A DNA stretch of 64,000 nt from Pseudoteredinibacter isoporae_A (GCF_040372805.1 NZ_BAABWJ010000007.1:1-64000); one strand, 5' to 3'. Counted from the stretch's first letter, positions 16,870 to 26,825 are shown. A program made the numbers and translations. The notes: generated by a model not told the origin, from the letters alone.

Positions 16870-16891
16870 CTTTTGTATTCGTGCGTAGATT

Positions 16892-17956
16892 CTAATTGGC
16901 TTTGCGCAGCAATAACAAACCAATGACCGCGCAAATCACAATCGGTATCGCCACGGCAATCACCGGCGCAAAGCCAAACACCAGACTGGATGGGCCCAAC
17001 AAATCTTGCGAGGTACGGAAAACAATGCCCACCAATACTCCGGTAAAAATTCGATAACCCATAGTGGTTTCGCGCAGCGGGCCGAAGATAAAGCTAACCG
17101 CGATCAACACCAGACTGGCAGTGGCCAGTGGTTGCAGCACCTTCTGCCAAAACGCCAATCGGTATTGGCTGGCATCCAAGCCCTGTTGGCTTAAGTATTC
17201 AGTATAGCGATACAAATCGTTAATGGATAAGCCGTCTGGGCTTAGCACCAACAGCGACAACAAGGCCGGCGTTAACTCGGTCTCCCATTTGCGGGTTTGA
17301 AAATACTTTTGTACAAGATGAGAACCGTTGGCCGCAAAGCTCGACACATTCGCTTTTTCTTCCAACCAATGATCGCCCTGAAACGTAGCACGATCTGAGA
17401 AACTGGAAGACAGCATTTTACCTTCAGAATCAAACTGGTAACGGGTTACGCCCATCAGAACACCACCGGGCAATACGGTATTGGCATGTACATACTCGTT
17501 GCCATCGCGGTTCCACATCCCTTTGTCGTCGAGTGCGAGCCCCCGCCCCAATGCAACTGAACGACGACTTTCCGCCGCTTGCTCCGTGTAGGGAGTAACG
17601 TATTCACCCAACAACAGGCCCAGCACGATAAACAATAAAACCGGCTTTAATACGGCCAGGGTAATGCGTGCGACGGTCACACCGGCTGCACGCATTACTA
17701 CGAGTTCGCTGGAGCTGGCCAAGATACCCAGGCCGATCAAACAACCCACCAACGCCGAAAAGGGAATGTATTCAATAATACGACGAGGAATGGTGAGCCC
17801 GACATAAATCAACACTTCGGTAAAATTATAATCGCCACGCATATCGCCCAGCTGATCCACCAAAGCGGAAATAACATCCAGCGCCAGAATCACCAACAGC
17901 ACCATCGCCACGGCACCAATTACGGATTTCGCAATGTACCAACTAAGCTGCAACAT
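16892..17956 (-). CDS. lptG: LPS export ABC permease LptG
   Basis: 354 residues. This inner-membrane permease partners with LptF and the LptB ATPase to extract LPS and pass it to LptC/LptA. It has the YjgP/YjgQ layout: N-terminal TM helices (about 12-35, 60-80, 95-118), a periplasmic beta-jellyroll-like domain (about 130-260) and three C-terminal TM helices ending LLLLRKAN. The start overlaps the end of lptF by 14 bp, so the pair is translationally coupled. The LptB and LptC genes are not in this window. Confidence 0.95.
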   Translation of the reverse strand: MLQLSWYIAKSVIGAVAMVLLVILALDVISALVDQLGDMRGDYNFTEVLIYVGLTIPRRIIEYIPFSALVGCLIGLGILASSSELVVMRAAGVTVARITLAVLKPVLLFIVLGLLLGEYVTPYTEQAAESRRSVALGRGLALDDKGMWNRDGNEYVHANTVLPGGVLMGVTRYQFDSEGKMLSSSFSDRATFQGDHWLEEKANVSSFAANGSHLVQKYFQTRKWETELTPALLSLLVLSPDGLSINDLYRYTEYLSQQGLDASQYRLAFWQKVLQPLATASLVLIAVSFIFGPLRETTMGYRIFTGVLVGIVFRTSQDLLGPSSLVFGFAPVIAVAIPIVICAVIGLLLLRKAN

Positions 17957-19061
17957 GGTTGGCCTCCTGGCGGTCAGGTTTGTAACTCAGCTTGCGCATC
18001 CAATCCGGCCAATACAAGAGCAAGGCTGCAATCATCAAGAAGATGCCATGCACGCCCCAAATCGCCAGCCACACCGATATCTTGCCATCTTCCGCCATGC
18101 CGCGAGCAGCATTGAGGGACACCAGATAAACAATGTACAGCAAGATCGCTGGAATCATTTTGACGTAGCGGCCCTGACGTGGATTGGTTTTGCTCAACGG
18201 CACGGCCAATAAACTGACAATGATCACCAGCACCGGCAGGGAAAAACGCCAATGCAACGTGGCCACATCGGATGTTGCTTCGGAGCCAATCAATTCCAAC
18301 GTGGTTTTGCGATCCGCTTTGCGTGGAATAATCGCCCCCGGATCATCAACATGAAGGTATTGGCCCTGCTCAGCAAACTTTGTCACGGTGTAGGATTGAT
18401 GCCCCGGTTTGCCTTCGTAGCGATAGCCATCGTTCAATACCAGATAGCGTTGGCCAAATTCTGGGTGATCGAGCTGCTTGCCTTCTTTCGCCTTGAGCAC
18501 ACCGACATCACCTTTGCTGCTGGCCTGACCGGCCATAAACACCTGCTGCATTTGTTTGCGGTCTTCACTCAGGTTTTCGGTATAGCTCACCGCGCCGCTG
18601 CGACTGAGCGACATAAATCGGCCGGGACTCAAGCCATCAAATTCACTGCGTTTTTTCTGCTCGTTTAAAATCAGCTCGGTTCGGTCAACGCCCATTGGCG
18701 TGACCAATAGCGCCAGCAATGCAACAAACAGGGCAACCAGTGCAGCGGGAATCAAAGTTAAACGAGTCAGCTGACCCTGACTGAAGCCACAGGCGGAAAG
18801 TACGGTCATTTCACTTTCCATATACAGGCGACCGTAGGCCAGCAAAATACCGATAAATAGACCCAGGGGAAGTACCAGCTCTAAAAAGCCGGGCAGACGA
18901 AATACCATAATGGAAAACAGGACATCCGCATCCAGCTGTCCTGCGGCGGCCTGGGCCAGGTACTTCACAAAACGTCCACTCATGGTAATCAGCAGCAGCA
19001 CACTGCTCACCGCCAACATGGTGTACATGACCTCACGGGCCAAGTAACGAAAAATGATCAC
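17943..19061 (-). CDS. lptF: LPS export ABC permease LptF
   Basis: 372 residues, first gene of the lptF-lptG pair, with the same six-TM plus periplasmic domain architecture (TM near 12-32, 50-75, 100-120 and three after 270). It begins MIIFRYLAREVMYTMLAVSS, the family's usual N-terminus. The central periplasmic domain (about 130-265) contacts LptC. It is divergent from pepA, as in E. coli and Pseudomonas. A set of short direct repeats lies in its upstream region. Confidence 0.95.
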   Translation of the reverse strand: MIIFRYLAREVMYTMLAVSSVLLLITMSGRFVKYLAQAAAGQLDADVLFSIMVFRLPGFLELVLPLGLFIGILLAYGRLYMESEMTVLSACGFSQGQLTRLTLIPAALVALFVALLALLVTPMGVDRTELILNEQKKRSEFDGLSPGRFMSLSRSGAVSYTENLSEDRKQMQQVFMAGQASSKGDVGVLKAKEGKQLDHPEFGQRYLVLNDGYRYEGKPGHQSYTVTKFAEQGQYLHVDDPGAIIPRKADRKTTLELIGSEATSDVATLHWRFSLPVLVIIVSLLAVPLSKTNPRQGRYVKMIPAILLYIVYLVSLNAARGMAEDGKISVWLAIWGVHGIFLMIAALLLYWPDWMRKLSYKPDRQEANHVAA

Positions 19062-19449
19062 TCGCTGTCCTTTCTTACGGGGCTTTCTTGCGTTTCTTTC
19101 TTATGGGGCTTTCTTAATAGGTCTTTACTTACCGACCTTTCTTATGAGTCTTTAATAGCCTGTTCTGCCTACCTTCACTGTCGAGCCAAGTTGCCCACTC
19201 AACAGCGGCCCCATGATAAAACACCTATTTATCTGTTTGCATGGGAGCACTTCGACAAGCAAAGCCCGGCTTTGATCCCGAGAATGGGGATCTGGCTCAG
19301 TTATGCGTCTTGGTAGACATAGTGCGAAAATGCTAAAGTGTCGGCTTTGCTTGTTGCGCATTTACGTGGCAGACGCCTCAGCCGACATGGCCTAAACTCT
19401 AATTTTGTCTATTATCCAGCAAACAGGATACTTTGTCTCGGAATTCAAC
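19062..19449. promoter_or_regulatory. Divergent lptF/pepA intergenic region
   Basis: 388 bp between two divergent genes, so it must hold both promoters. On the lptF side it contains a short tandem-like repeat (19071-19153). No protein-coding frame with a credible ribosome site is visible. I cannot fix -35/-10 elements with confidence. Confidence 0.45.
19071..19153. repeat. Short direct repeats in the lptF leader
   Basis: TTTCTTACGGGGCTTTCTT (19071-19089) is repeated with one mismatch at 19097-19115 (26-bp period), and a shorter relative TTTCTTATGAGTCTTT lies at 19138-19153. On the minus strand they read as A/G-rich units with AAGAAAGCCCC, close upstream of the lptF start. They may be a decayed duplication or binding sites. 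Confidence 0.55.
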
Positions 19450-20928
19450 ATGATCAATTTTCAAACAAAAACAGCTCAAGCCTCTGCCGTCAGCACCGAC
19501 TGCGCCATCGTTGCGGTGTATGAAAAATCCAAATTGGGATCCGCCGCCAAAGTGCTGGATGAAAGCGGTGCAATCTCCGCCGTGTGCGCACTGGGTGATT
19601 TCACGGGTAAGCTGGGCCAGACTCAGGTCATGGCCGGCGAAGGCAAAGCAAAACGCATCGTCTTGCTGGGTCTTGGTAAAGCAAAAGAATTGACCGCAAA
19701 AAGTTTTGGCACCGCCTGCCAAAAAGCCTTTGCCGCGATTGCTGGCAGCAACTGCAAAGACGCCAGCCTGTTCCTGGACGATGGCAATGCTGTCGATCTG
19801 GAAACCCAGGCTCGCTTCGCCGTTGAACGCATGAATGCCAAGTCTTATCGTTTTGATGAACTGAAAAGCGATAAAAAGAGCCCCTCCAAACTGAAGAAGA
19901 TCACCCTGGTGATCGCTGATCGCAAAGCTCAAAATGGCGTGAAGAAATCCGCCGAAGTGGGCGCAGCCATCGCTAAAGGTGTGAGCCTGGCGAAAGATCT
20001 GGCCAACCGTCCAGGTAATGTATGTACACCAACACACCTGACCGACAACGCCAAGCGTCTGGCCAAAGAATACAAGAACATGAGCGCCAAGGCGCTGTCT
20101 GCCAAGCAAGCTGAAAAACTGGGCATGGGTTCGTACCTGTCCGTAGCGGCGGGTTCCGACGAGCCTTCTCAGTTCATCATCATGGAATACAACGGTGGCG
20201 CCAAATCTGCCAAACCAATTGTGTTGGTTGGTAAGGGCATTACCTTCGATACAGGCGGCATCAGCTTGAAGCCTGGCGCGGCCATGGACGAAATGAAATT
20301 CGACATGGGTGGTGCGGCCGCCGTGTTCGGTGCCATGCAATCCCTGCTGGAACTGGCTCTGCCCATTAACGTTGTCGCTCTGGTTCCCGCCACCGAAAAT
20401 ATGCCCAACGGTCATGCAACCAAACCGGGTGATGTCGTGACGTCCATGTCTGGCCAAACCATTGAAGTGTTGAACACGGATGCGGAAGGCCGTTTGATTC
20501 TGTGTGACGCCCTGACCTACGCCGAGCGTTACAAGCCAAAAGCCGTTGTGGATGTTGCCACGCTGACCGGCGCCTGTGTAGTCGCACTGGGTAAACACGC
20601 TACCGCGGTTTATTCCAACAAAGATGAGCTGGCCGATAAACTGCTGGATGCCGGTAAACAAGCCGAAGATAAAGCTTGGCACATGCCATTGTGGGATGAG
20701 TACCAGTCCCAGTTGGACAGTAATTTTGCCGATATGGCGAACATCGGCGGCATGCCCGGTGGCAGCATCACGGCCGCGTGTTTCCTGTCTCGCTTTGCCA
20801 AGAAGTACGACTGGGCCCACTTGGATATTGCCGGCACAGCTTGGTTGTCTGGCGGTGCGAAAGGCGCCACTGGCCGCCCAGTGAGCATGCTGGTGCAATA
20901 CTTGATGAACGAAGCGGGCCGCAAATAA
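19450..20928 (+). CDS. pepA: Leucyl aminopeptidase (M17)
   Basis: 492 residues from ATG 19450 (MINFQTKTAQ), which has GGAATT upstream; the earlier ATG at 19405 adds 15 unlikely residues. This two-metal cytosolic aminopeptidase removes N-terminal residues from peptides and in E. coli also serves as a DNA-binding factor in Xer recombination. The metal-binding signature is clear: VGKGITFDTGGISLKPG and MDEMKFDMGG in mid-protein, and the M17 hallmark NTDAEGRLIL. Next come holC and valS, the classic pepA-holC-valS order. Confidence 0.97.
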   Translation: MINFQTKTAQASAVSTDCAIVAVYEKSKLGSAAKVLDESGAISAVCALGDFTGKLGQTQVMAGEGKAKRIVLLGLGKAKELTAKSFGTACQKAFAAIAGSNCKDASLFLDDGNAVDLETQARFAVERMNAKSYRFDELKSDKKSPSKLKKITLVIADRKAQNGVKKSAEVGAAIAKGVSLAKDLANRPGNVCTPTHLTDNAKRLAKEYKNMSAKALSAKQAEKLGMGSYLSVAAGSDEPSQFIIMEYNGGAKSAKPIVLVGKGITFDTGGISLKPGAAMDEMKFDMGGAAAVFGAMQSLLELALPINVVALVPATENMPNGHATKPGDVVTSMSGQTIEVLNTDAEGRLILCDALTYAERYKPKAVVDVATLTGACVVALGKHATAVYSNKDELADKLLDAGKQAEDKAWHMPLWDEYQSQLDSNFADMANIGGMPGGSITAACFLSRFAKKYDWAHLDIAGTAWLSGGAKGATGRPVSMLVQYLMNEAGRK

Positions 20929-20985
20929 CGGGCGGCCCCCGGTTTAGCATTCCCGAAACACTGAAGTACGGTTAGGAAAGCACTC

Positions 20986-21429
20986 GTGACTCGAGTCGAT
21001 TTTTATATATTGCCAGAAGCCGGGCTCGACGCCCGGCACAACTTTGCCTGCCGCCTTGTCGAGAAGATGTTTCGCCTCTCACAGGAGGTCTGCGTCCTCA
21101 CCCCCAATGCCCAACAATGCAGTGATTTTGGGCAACGCTTATGGGCCCACAACCCCACCAGCTTTATCCCCCATCGTTGCCGCAGTGATGAAAAAAGCCC
21201 CCGCCACGAACTGTCCGACCGCGTTTGGATTACCCACGGCGATGAGCTGCTTGAACATCACAATGTATTGATCAATCTGTCCAGTGATCAACCCACTCAC
21301 TTCTCGCGTTTCGAACGGCTGTTGGAGATCGTTGTGACCGACGAAGACGTGGTACAGGCCAGCCGTGAGCGCTATCGTTTCTATCAGGAACGAGGCTACC
21401 CCATCGCCAACCATGATATGCGACGCTGA
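20986..21429 (+). CDS. holC: DNA polymerase III chi subunit
   Basis: 147 residues starting at a GTG (20986) with AGGAAAG upstream. Chi links the clamp loader (through psi) to single-strand binding protein. The N-terminus VDFYILPEAG, the W-x-THGDELLEHHNVLINLS segment and the C-terminal YRFYQERGYPIANHDMRR are characteristic. It lies 57 bp after pepA and is probably co-transcribed. The psi subunit gene (holD) is not visible nearby. Confidence 0.93.
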   Translation: MTRVDFYILPEAGLDARHNFACRLVEKMFRLSQEVCVLTPNAQQCSDFGQRLWAHNPTSFIPHRCRSDEKSPRHELSDRVWITHGDELLEHHNVLINLSSDQPTHFSRFERLLEIVVTDEDVVQASRERYRFYQERGYPIANHDMRR

Positions 21430-21515
21430 GCACTTACTCGTATGTGGCTTTATGTGTACACTCGACTACTTCTGTTTGTGAGATAGACCACTGAAAATCG
21501 CTTGGGACGCTAGGC

Positions 21516-23141
21516 ATGACTGATCAGCCCACCAAAACAAAACAACAATTACTGGCCGAACTGGAATCCATCATGTCCATGCTGGACGATGATGCGGTAA
21601 TCCCGACACTGGATACCGTCGTCGAGCCTGAAGCCAAGCCATCCGAGACACTTACCCAAACTGAAGAAAGTGCTGAGGCGATCGTGGCAGAAGCCGAGCC
21701 TGCCCAGGAAGCCGAATTAACGACAGAACCTGAAATTGCGACGACACCAGAGTCCGAACCACAGCCGAACGACGACAGCGATTTCGGTGCTGGTTTTGAT
21801 CCCGAGCTGCGCCAGGCCATGGATGTCGAAATCGCGATTCCCGATGTGCCCGTGCCAAACAGCCAGACACTTTTTGGCAACCGCAATGATTCAAACAACG
21901 ACAGTCAAAACGACCACAATTCAAACGATGCATCACCTAACGATGAGCTGGATTTGATCGACAAGGTCTCTCAAAAATTTGGCATTGATACCTCTGCACT
22001 GGTTAAAGAACGCTCCGCAGAATTGGCATCTGCACCCGCAAGCCAGCCGCAAACCGACGCAGCGGCATCTCCTCCTCAAGCAGACGTGTCTCCTCAACAA
22101 GAACAAGACGAGCCCGGTGAATCGCTTGATCAACACGCCTCGCTGTCAAACTCTCAGCAGAATCCGTTTCCCGCACCGAATCGAAAACCGCATTTATTTA
22201 ATGGCGAATCCCAGGCAGAAGCCCCCCTGCCCGGCCAACAACATCTATTCGACAGTGAGCCTGCAAAACCGACTAGCCGTGCTGAATTAGCAAGCACCAC
22301 GGTGGAAAAAGCCGAAGAGGAACGCACTGAGATAAGTCATGTTGAAGCAAACCATCTTGAAGCAAACCATGCAGAGATGAAAACCCCGGAGGCGCTTAGT
22401 GAGCCCGCAGCTGCTGTCGGCGCCGCTGAGCCTGTGGATTCCTCAGACCTGAACGCCGAAGCTAGGGCTGAGCCGGCACCCAGCAAACCCGAAAACCCGT
22501 TTAAACACAGCGGTGAGTCAAGTTCGACCTATCCGCCTGCCAGCTTGTTAAATTCCTTCCGTCGCAATCCCCTTGAGGAAGAAACAGCGGAGCCGGTGGA
22601 CACTCTGGAGGACACCAAGGAGCCCCTTCAGGAAACCATTGCATATGAGTCGAGCCCAGCATTCGACACCGAAGCCGAACCTGACACAGAAGCTGAAATC
22701 GAACTGAACTCTATACCGGAAACGAAAACGGCAGCGGAAACGGCAGCGGAAACGGAAACGGAAACAAAAGTAGAGACCAAAGACTGGCAAACTCTGGAAC
22801 CAGAGCGCCCACAATGGACCGCCCCTTCTCTGGCCATCTCAAACAAGCCATCCGATACCCAGAACGAATCGCCTGTTCCGGAGCTGCTCATTAAGGAAAC
22901 AGCGGTCAGTGAACCCTATGCGCCAGAAAGCCCTCAAGAAGGCCTCCAAGATGAGCTGGACGCTCCGGCCCTTGAGCCCGAGAATCTGACGGATACAGCA
23001 CCTGCCGCCACAGAAGACCCAACGGCTCAGGTGGATCCTGAGGCCATTGTTGATGACATTCTGGAAGCGTATCTGCCTAAGCTGGAAGCTGAGCTACGCA
23101 AGCGCCTGCTGGCTTCTCTCAACTCAGATCTGGACTTCTAA
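21516..23141 (+). CDS. Acidic, low-complexity protein between holC and valS
   Basis: 541 residues, strongly acidic and rich in Glu, Ala, Pro and Ser, mostly disordered. Only the ends look folded: an N-terminal helix (KTKQQLLAELESIMSMLDD, about 7-25) and a C-terminal amphipathic helix (VDDILEAYLPKLEAELRKRL, about 510-530). Short motifs recur in the linker: SQTLFGN (about 115), KPHLFNG (about 225), QQHLFDS (about 241) and NPF (near 217 and 330). A short codon repeat encodes AETAAETETET near 22730-22765. Pseudomonas has an unnamed gene in the same slot, so a conserved partner of the replication or valS locus is possible. Function unknown. Confidence 0.8.
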   Translation: MTDQPTKTKQQLLAELESIMSMLDDDAVIPTLDTVVEPEAKPSETLTQTEESAEAIVAEAEPAQEAELTTEPEIATTPESEPQPNDDSDFGAGFDPELRQAMDVEIAIPDVPVPNSQTLFGNRNDSNNDSQNDHNSNDASPNDELDLIDKVSQKFGIDTSALVKERSAELASAPASQPQTDAAASPPQADVSPQQEQDEPGESLDQHASLSNSQQNPFPAPNRKPHLFNGESQAEAPLPGQQHLFDSEPAKPTSRAELASTTVEKAEEERTEISHVEANHLEANHAEMKTPEALSEPAAAVGAAEPVDSSDLNAEARAEPAPSKPENPFKHSGESSSTYPPASLLNSFRRNPLEEETAEPVDTLEDTKEPLQETIAYESSPAFDTEAEPDTEAEIELNSIPETKTAAETAAETETETKVETKDWQTLEPERPQWTAPSLAISNKPSDTQNESPVPELLIKETAVSEPYAPESPQEGLQDELDAPALEPENLTDTAPAATEDPTAQVDPEAIVDDILEAYLPKLEAELRKRLLASLNSDLDF

Positions 23142-23352
23142 GGCCCCATTTCAGGTCGCAACCTATTCGACTTGCCGCCGCCCCATGACGCGGGGATATG
23201 GGGGCAGCGAATATTTATCCACCCGAGGGCAATAATTACGCCCACAGCCTTAAATCTCCCCCGACAGCCCTGTATAATGGGCGGTTTGCTAAGCCGCCCT
23301 GGGCATGAAACCCTCGGGCTCAATTTCACGCAGTCGGATTTAGATCGTAGTC

Positions 23353-26148
23353 ATGAGCGATAACACCCCATCGAACGAGTTGGATAAAACCTACAACCCA
23401 CAGGCCATCGAGCAGTCCTGGTATAAAACCTGGGAAGAAAGCGGCTATTTTGCCCCGAAAAGCGAAGTCGATGATGGCAGTGACAGCTATTGCATCATGA
23501 TTCCGCCTCCGAATGTCACCGGCAGCCTGCATATGGGCCACGGCTTTCAGGAAAGCATCATGGATGCCCTGATTCGCTATCAGCGCATGAAAGGCAAAAA
23601 CACACTCTGGCAAGTGGGCACCGACCATGCGGGTATCGCCACTCAGATGGTGGTTGAACGCCTGCTGGATGCCGAGGGCACTAACCGCCATGAGCTGGGC
23701 CGCGAGAAATTCACCGAACGCGTATGGGACTGGAAAGAAGAGTCTGGCGGCACCATCACCCAGCAGCTGCGCCGATTGGGTGCCAGCCCGGACTGGGGCA
23801 CCGAACGCTTCACCATGGACCCTGGTTTCTACAAAGCCGTGCAGGAAGTCTTTATCAAGCTCTACAAAGACGGTTTGATTTACCGTGGCAAGCGCCTGGT
23901 AAACTGGGACCCGAAACTGCATACCGCCATTTCTGACCTGGAAGTCATCAGTGAAGAAGAAAACGGTTTCTTGTGGCACTTTGATTACCCACTGGCCGAT
24001 GGCTCAGGTCATTTGACTGTCGCCACAACGCGCCCTGAAACCATGCTGGGCGATACCGCCGTTGCCGTTCACCCGGAAGACGAGCGCTACAAAAAGTTAG
24101 TTGGCAAGATGATCAAGTTGCCGCTGACCGATCGCGAGATTCCAATTATTGCTGACGATTATGTCGATAAAGATTTCGGCACCGGTTGTGTGAAGATTAC
24201 CCCGGCGCATGACTTTAACGACTACGAGATGGGTCAACGTCACAACTTGCCGATGATCAACATTCTGGATGACGATGCTAATCTGAACAGCACGGTGCCG
24301 GAAAAATATCGCGGCATGGAGCGTTTCGCTGCGCGCAAACAAATTGTCGCGGACTTTGAGGCCTTGGGCCTGCTAAACAAAATTGACGATCACAAATTAA
24401 AAGTTCCTCGCGGTGACCGTACCGGTGTGGTGATCGAGCCTTACCTGACCAATCAGTGGTACGTAAAAACCCAACCATTGGCCGACAAAGCCATCAAGTC
24501 AGTCGAAGACGGCGATATTAAATTCGTACCTCAACAGTATGAAAACATGTACTTCTCCTGGATGCGTGACATTCAGGACTGGTGTATTTCACGTCAGCTT
24601 TGGTGGGGTCATCGTATCCCGGCTTGGTACGACGATGCTGGCAACGTTTATGTGGGTCGCACCGAAGAAGAGGTTCGCGCAGAAAATAATATTGCCGACA
24701 ACATCCAACTGAAACAGGACGATGATGTTCTGGATACCTGGTTCTCCTCCGGCTTGTGGACATTCGGCACACTGGGTTGGCCAGAAGAAACCGAGCGTTT
24801 AAAAATCTTTAACCCGACCGATGTACTGGTCACCGGCTTTGACATTATTTTCTTCTGGGTTGCACGCATGATCATGCTGACCCTGCATTTCCGTGATGAA
24901 ATTCCCTTTCACACTGTGTACGTTCACGGTCTGGTGCGCGATGGCCAAGGGCAGAAAATGTCCAAATCCAAGGGGAATGTTCTGGACCCGATCGATTTGA
25001 TTGACGGTATCGATCTGGAAGCGCTGGTGAAAAAACGCACCACGGGCATGATGAACCCGAAAGCGGCCAGTAAGATCGAAAAGCAAACCCGCAAGGAGTT
25101 CCCGGACGGCTTAGCCGCTTACGGTACCGACGCCCTGCGTTACACCTATTATTCATTGGCCTCTACCGGCCGCGACATCAAGTTTGATGTGGGCCGCATC
25201 GAAGGCTTCCGTAACTTCTGCAACAAAATCTGGAACGCCTCTCGCTATGTGCTGATGAACACCGAAGGGCATGACCTGAGTGGTGACGTTGAGCTGTCTT
25301 TGGCGGACCGCTGGATCATTGCCAAGCTGCAACAAACTGAAAAAGCCGTACAGGAAGGCATCGAATCCTACCGCTTCGACCTGGCCTCTCAAGCACTGTA
25401 CGACTTTATTTGGAATGAATACTGCGACTGGTATCTGGAGCTTTCCAAGCCTGTTCTGTGGAACGAAGAAGCCAGTGCCGAACTGCAACGCGGCACCCGC
25501 CGCACGCTGGTGCGCGTATTGGAGACCACCTTGCGTCTGGCACACCCTTTGATGCCGTTTATCACCGAAGAAATCTGGCAGCGTATTAAAGGCATTGCCG
25601 GTGTGGAAGGTGACACGATTATGCTGGCCGAGTATCCGCTTGCTGACGACAGCAAAATCGATGAGCAGGCTCTGGCCGATATCGAGTGGGTTAAAGGTGT
25701 GGTAGTAGGCATTCGAAACATTCGCGGTGAAATGAACATCTCCCCCGCGAAAAACCTGCCACTGTATTTCGCCAATGGCAGCAACGAAGATCAGCGCCGC
25801 CTGGAAGACAACCGTCAGTTCCTGCTGAAGCTGGCCAGCCTGGAAAGCATCACTTGGTTAAACCCCGGTGATGAGGCACCTATGTCGGCTACCGCGTTGG
25901 TGGGTGATATGGACATTCTGGTTCCAATGGCTGGTCTGATTGATAAGGACGCCGAAACTGCTCGACTCAATAAAGAAATCGACAAACTCGAAAAAGAAGT
26001 GGCTCGCACTCAGGGCAAACTGAACAACGAAAAATTTGTCGGCAAGGCCCCTGCAGATGTTGTCCAGAAAGAAAAAGACAAACTGGCCGACTATGAAGCC
26101 GCTCTGACAAAATTGAAGGAGCAGGTGCAAAAAATCGCCGAATTATAA
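23353..26148 (+). CDS. valS: Valyl-tRNA synthetase
   Basis: 931 residues. This class I synthetase charges tRNA-Val and edits mischarged threonine. The HIGH-type motif is in PPNVTGSLHMGHGF (about 51-64), followed by the CP1 editing domain (ATTRPETMLGDTAVAVHP, mid-protein) and KMSKSKGN (about 536-543). The C-terminal coiled coil (KEIDKLEKEVARTQGKL, about 875-925), which binds the tRNA elbow, is complete. It ends at a strong terminator. Confidence 0.98.
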   Translation: MSDNTPSNELDKTYNPQAIEQSWYKTWEESGYFAPKSEVDDGSDSYCIMIPPPNVTGSLHMGHGFQESIMDALIRYQRMKGKNTLWQVGTDHAGIATQMVVERLLDAEGTNRHELGREKFTERVWDWKEESGGTITQQLRRLGASPDWGTERFTMDPGFYKAVQEVFIKLYKDGLIYRGKRLVNWDPKLHTAISDLEVISEEENGFLWHFDYPLADGSGHLTVATTRPETMLGDTAVAVHPEDERYKKLVGKMIKLPLTDREIPIIADDYVDKDFGTGCVKITPAHDFNDYEMGQRHNLPMINILDDDANLNSTVPEKYRGMERFAARKQIVADFEALGLLNKIDDHKLKVPRGDRTGVVIEPYLTNQWYVKTQPLADKAIKSVEDGDIKFVPQQYENMYFSWMRDIQDWCISRQLWWGHRIPAWYDDAGNVYVGRTEEEVRAENNIADNIQLKQDDDVLDTWFSSGLWTFGTLGWPEETERLKIFNPTDVLVTGFDIIFFWVARMIMLTLHFRDEIPFHTVYVHGLVRDGQGQKMSKSKGNVLDPIDLIDGIDLEALVKKRTTGMMNPKAASKIEKQTRKEFPDGLAAYGTDALRYTYYSLASTGRDIKFDVGRIEGFRNFCNKIWNASRYVLMNTEGHDLSGDVELSLADRWIIAKLQQTEKAVQEGIESYRFDLASQALYDFIWNEYCDWYLELSKPVLWNEEASAELQRGTRRTLVRVLETTLRLAHPLMPFITEEIWQRIKGIAGVEGDTIMLAEYPLADDSKIDEQALADIEWVKGVVVGIRNIRGEMNISPAKNLPLYFANGSNEDQRRLEDNRQFLLKLASLESITWLNPGDEAPMSATALVGDMDILVPMAGLIDKDAETARLNKEIDKLEKEVARTQGKLNNEKFVGKAPADVVQKEKDKLADYEAALTKLKEQVQKIAEL

Positions 26149-26173
26149 ATGGCCTTTTCTCTTCTCCTCATCT

Positions 26174-26198
26174 AAGGCGAGCCTAGCTCGCCTTTTTT
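26174..26198 (+). terminator. Terminator of valS
   Basis: A 9-bp perfect stem AAGGCGAGC (26174-26182) / GCTCGCCTT (26186-26194) with a 3-nt loop is followed by a run of T to 26198. It lies 26 bp after the valS stop. Confidence 0.93.
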
Positions 26199-26307
26199 AT
26201 GCCTTTTCCCCGCGAAAAGGCAAAGGGAGATACCATCGGCCAAACGCCCTTGACCCGTCTATAAGTGCAGGCTTGAGACTTAAGACTCGATCACATGAGG
26301 ATGACCT

Positions 26308-26817
26308 ATGCTGACTATTTCAAAGCTTGCCAAACAAGCCGGCATTGCCCGTTCGAGCCTGTTGTATTACGAACGCATTGGGCTGTTGCAGCCGACTCAA
26401 CGCAGTGACAATGGTTACCGCTGGTACGGCCCCAAGGAAGTGGCGCGCCTGGAAAAGATAATGGCGTATCGCTCCTACGGTATTGCGATGGACAAAATAA
26501 GTGACCTTCTGGATCGAAACTCAAAGGCTCAGGCAAATATTCTGAAAGAGCACTTTCAGCATTTGGAGCTTGAGATTAAACAACTGAGGCAACAGCAAAA
26601 GGCCATCATAGAGCTGTTAAATCTGGACCAGAAAGTGGAGAACAACATGGTGAACAAAGAACGTTGGGTTGCGATTATGCGTGGTGCCGGTCTGAGCGAT
26701 GAGGACATGACGCGCTGGCATCAAACCTTTGAACAAATGGAACCCGAGGAACATCAAAAGTTTCTGGAATCTCTGGGCATTGAGCAGGATGAAATCGCTC
26801 AAATCAGGCAACTGTAA
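26308..26817 (+). CDS. MerR-family transcriptional regulator
   Basis: 169 residues. The N-terminal MerR winged helix is clear: MLTISKLAKQAGIARSSLLY forms the HTH and YYERIGLLQP the recognition and wing, with the R..NGYRWY segment at about 35. A dimerisation coiled coil follows (about 78-110, LKEHFQHLELEIKQLRQQQK). The C-terminal ~55 residues (ERWVAIMRGAGLSDEDMTRW) resemble the acidic helical domain seen in some TipA-like or stress-responsive members. No metal-binding cysteines are present, so it is not a metal sensor. The ribosome site is GAGGATG. It is followed by its own terminator and lies next to genes it may not control. Confidence 0.9.
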   Translation: MLTISKLAKQAGIARSSLLYYERIGLLQPTQRSDNGYRWYGPKEVARLEKIMAYRSYGIAMDKISDLLDRNSKAQANILKEHFQHLELEIKQLRQQQKAIIELLNLDQKVENNMVNKERWVAIMRGAGLSDEDMTRWHQTFEQMEPEEHQKFLESLGIEQDEIAQIRQL

Positions 26818-26825
26818 CGAAAAAG

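Noticed and set aside
19399..20898. 499-codon ORF antisense to pepA
   Set aside because: It mirrors the pepA reading frame on the other strand, with composition typical of a shadow frame (His/Phe/Gly/Gln-rich), no ribosome site and no known domain.
22724..22767. Tandem GAAACGGCAGCG-like units, possible CRISPR or satellite
   Set aside because: In frame inside the acidic protein and encodes AET/ET repeats; too short and without spacers to be a CRISPR array.
23326..23979. 217-codon ORF antisense to the start of valS
   Set aside because: Lies entirely within the antisense of valS and its leader, with no independent evidence.
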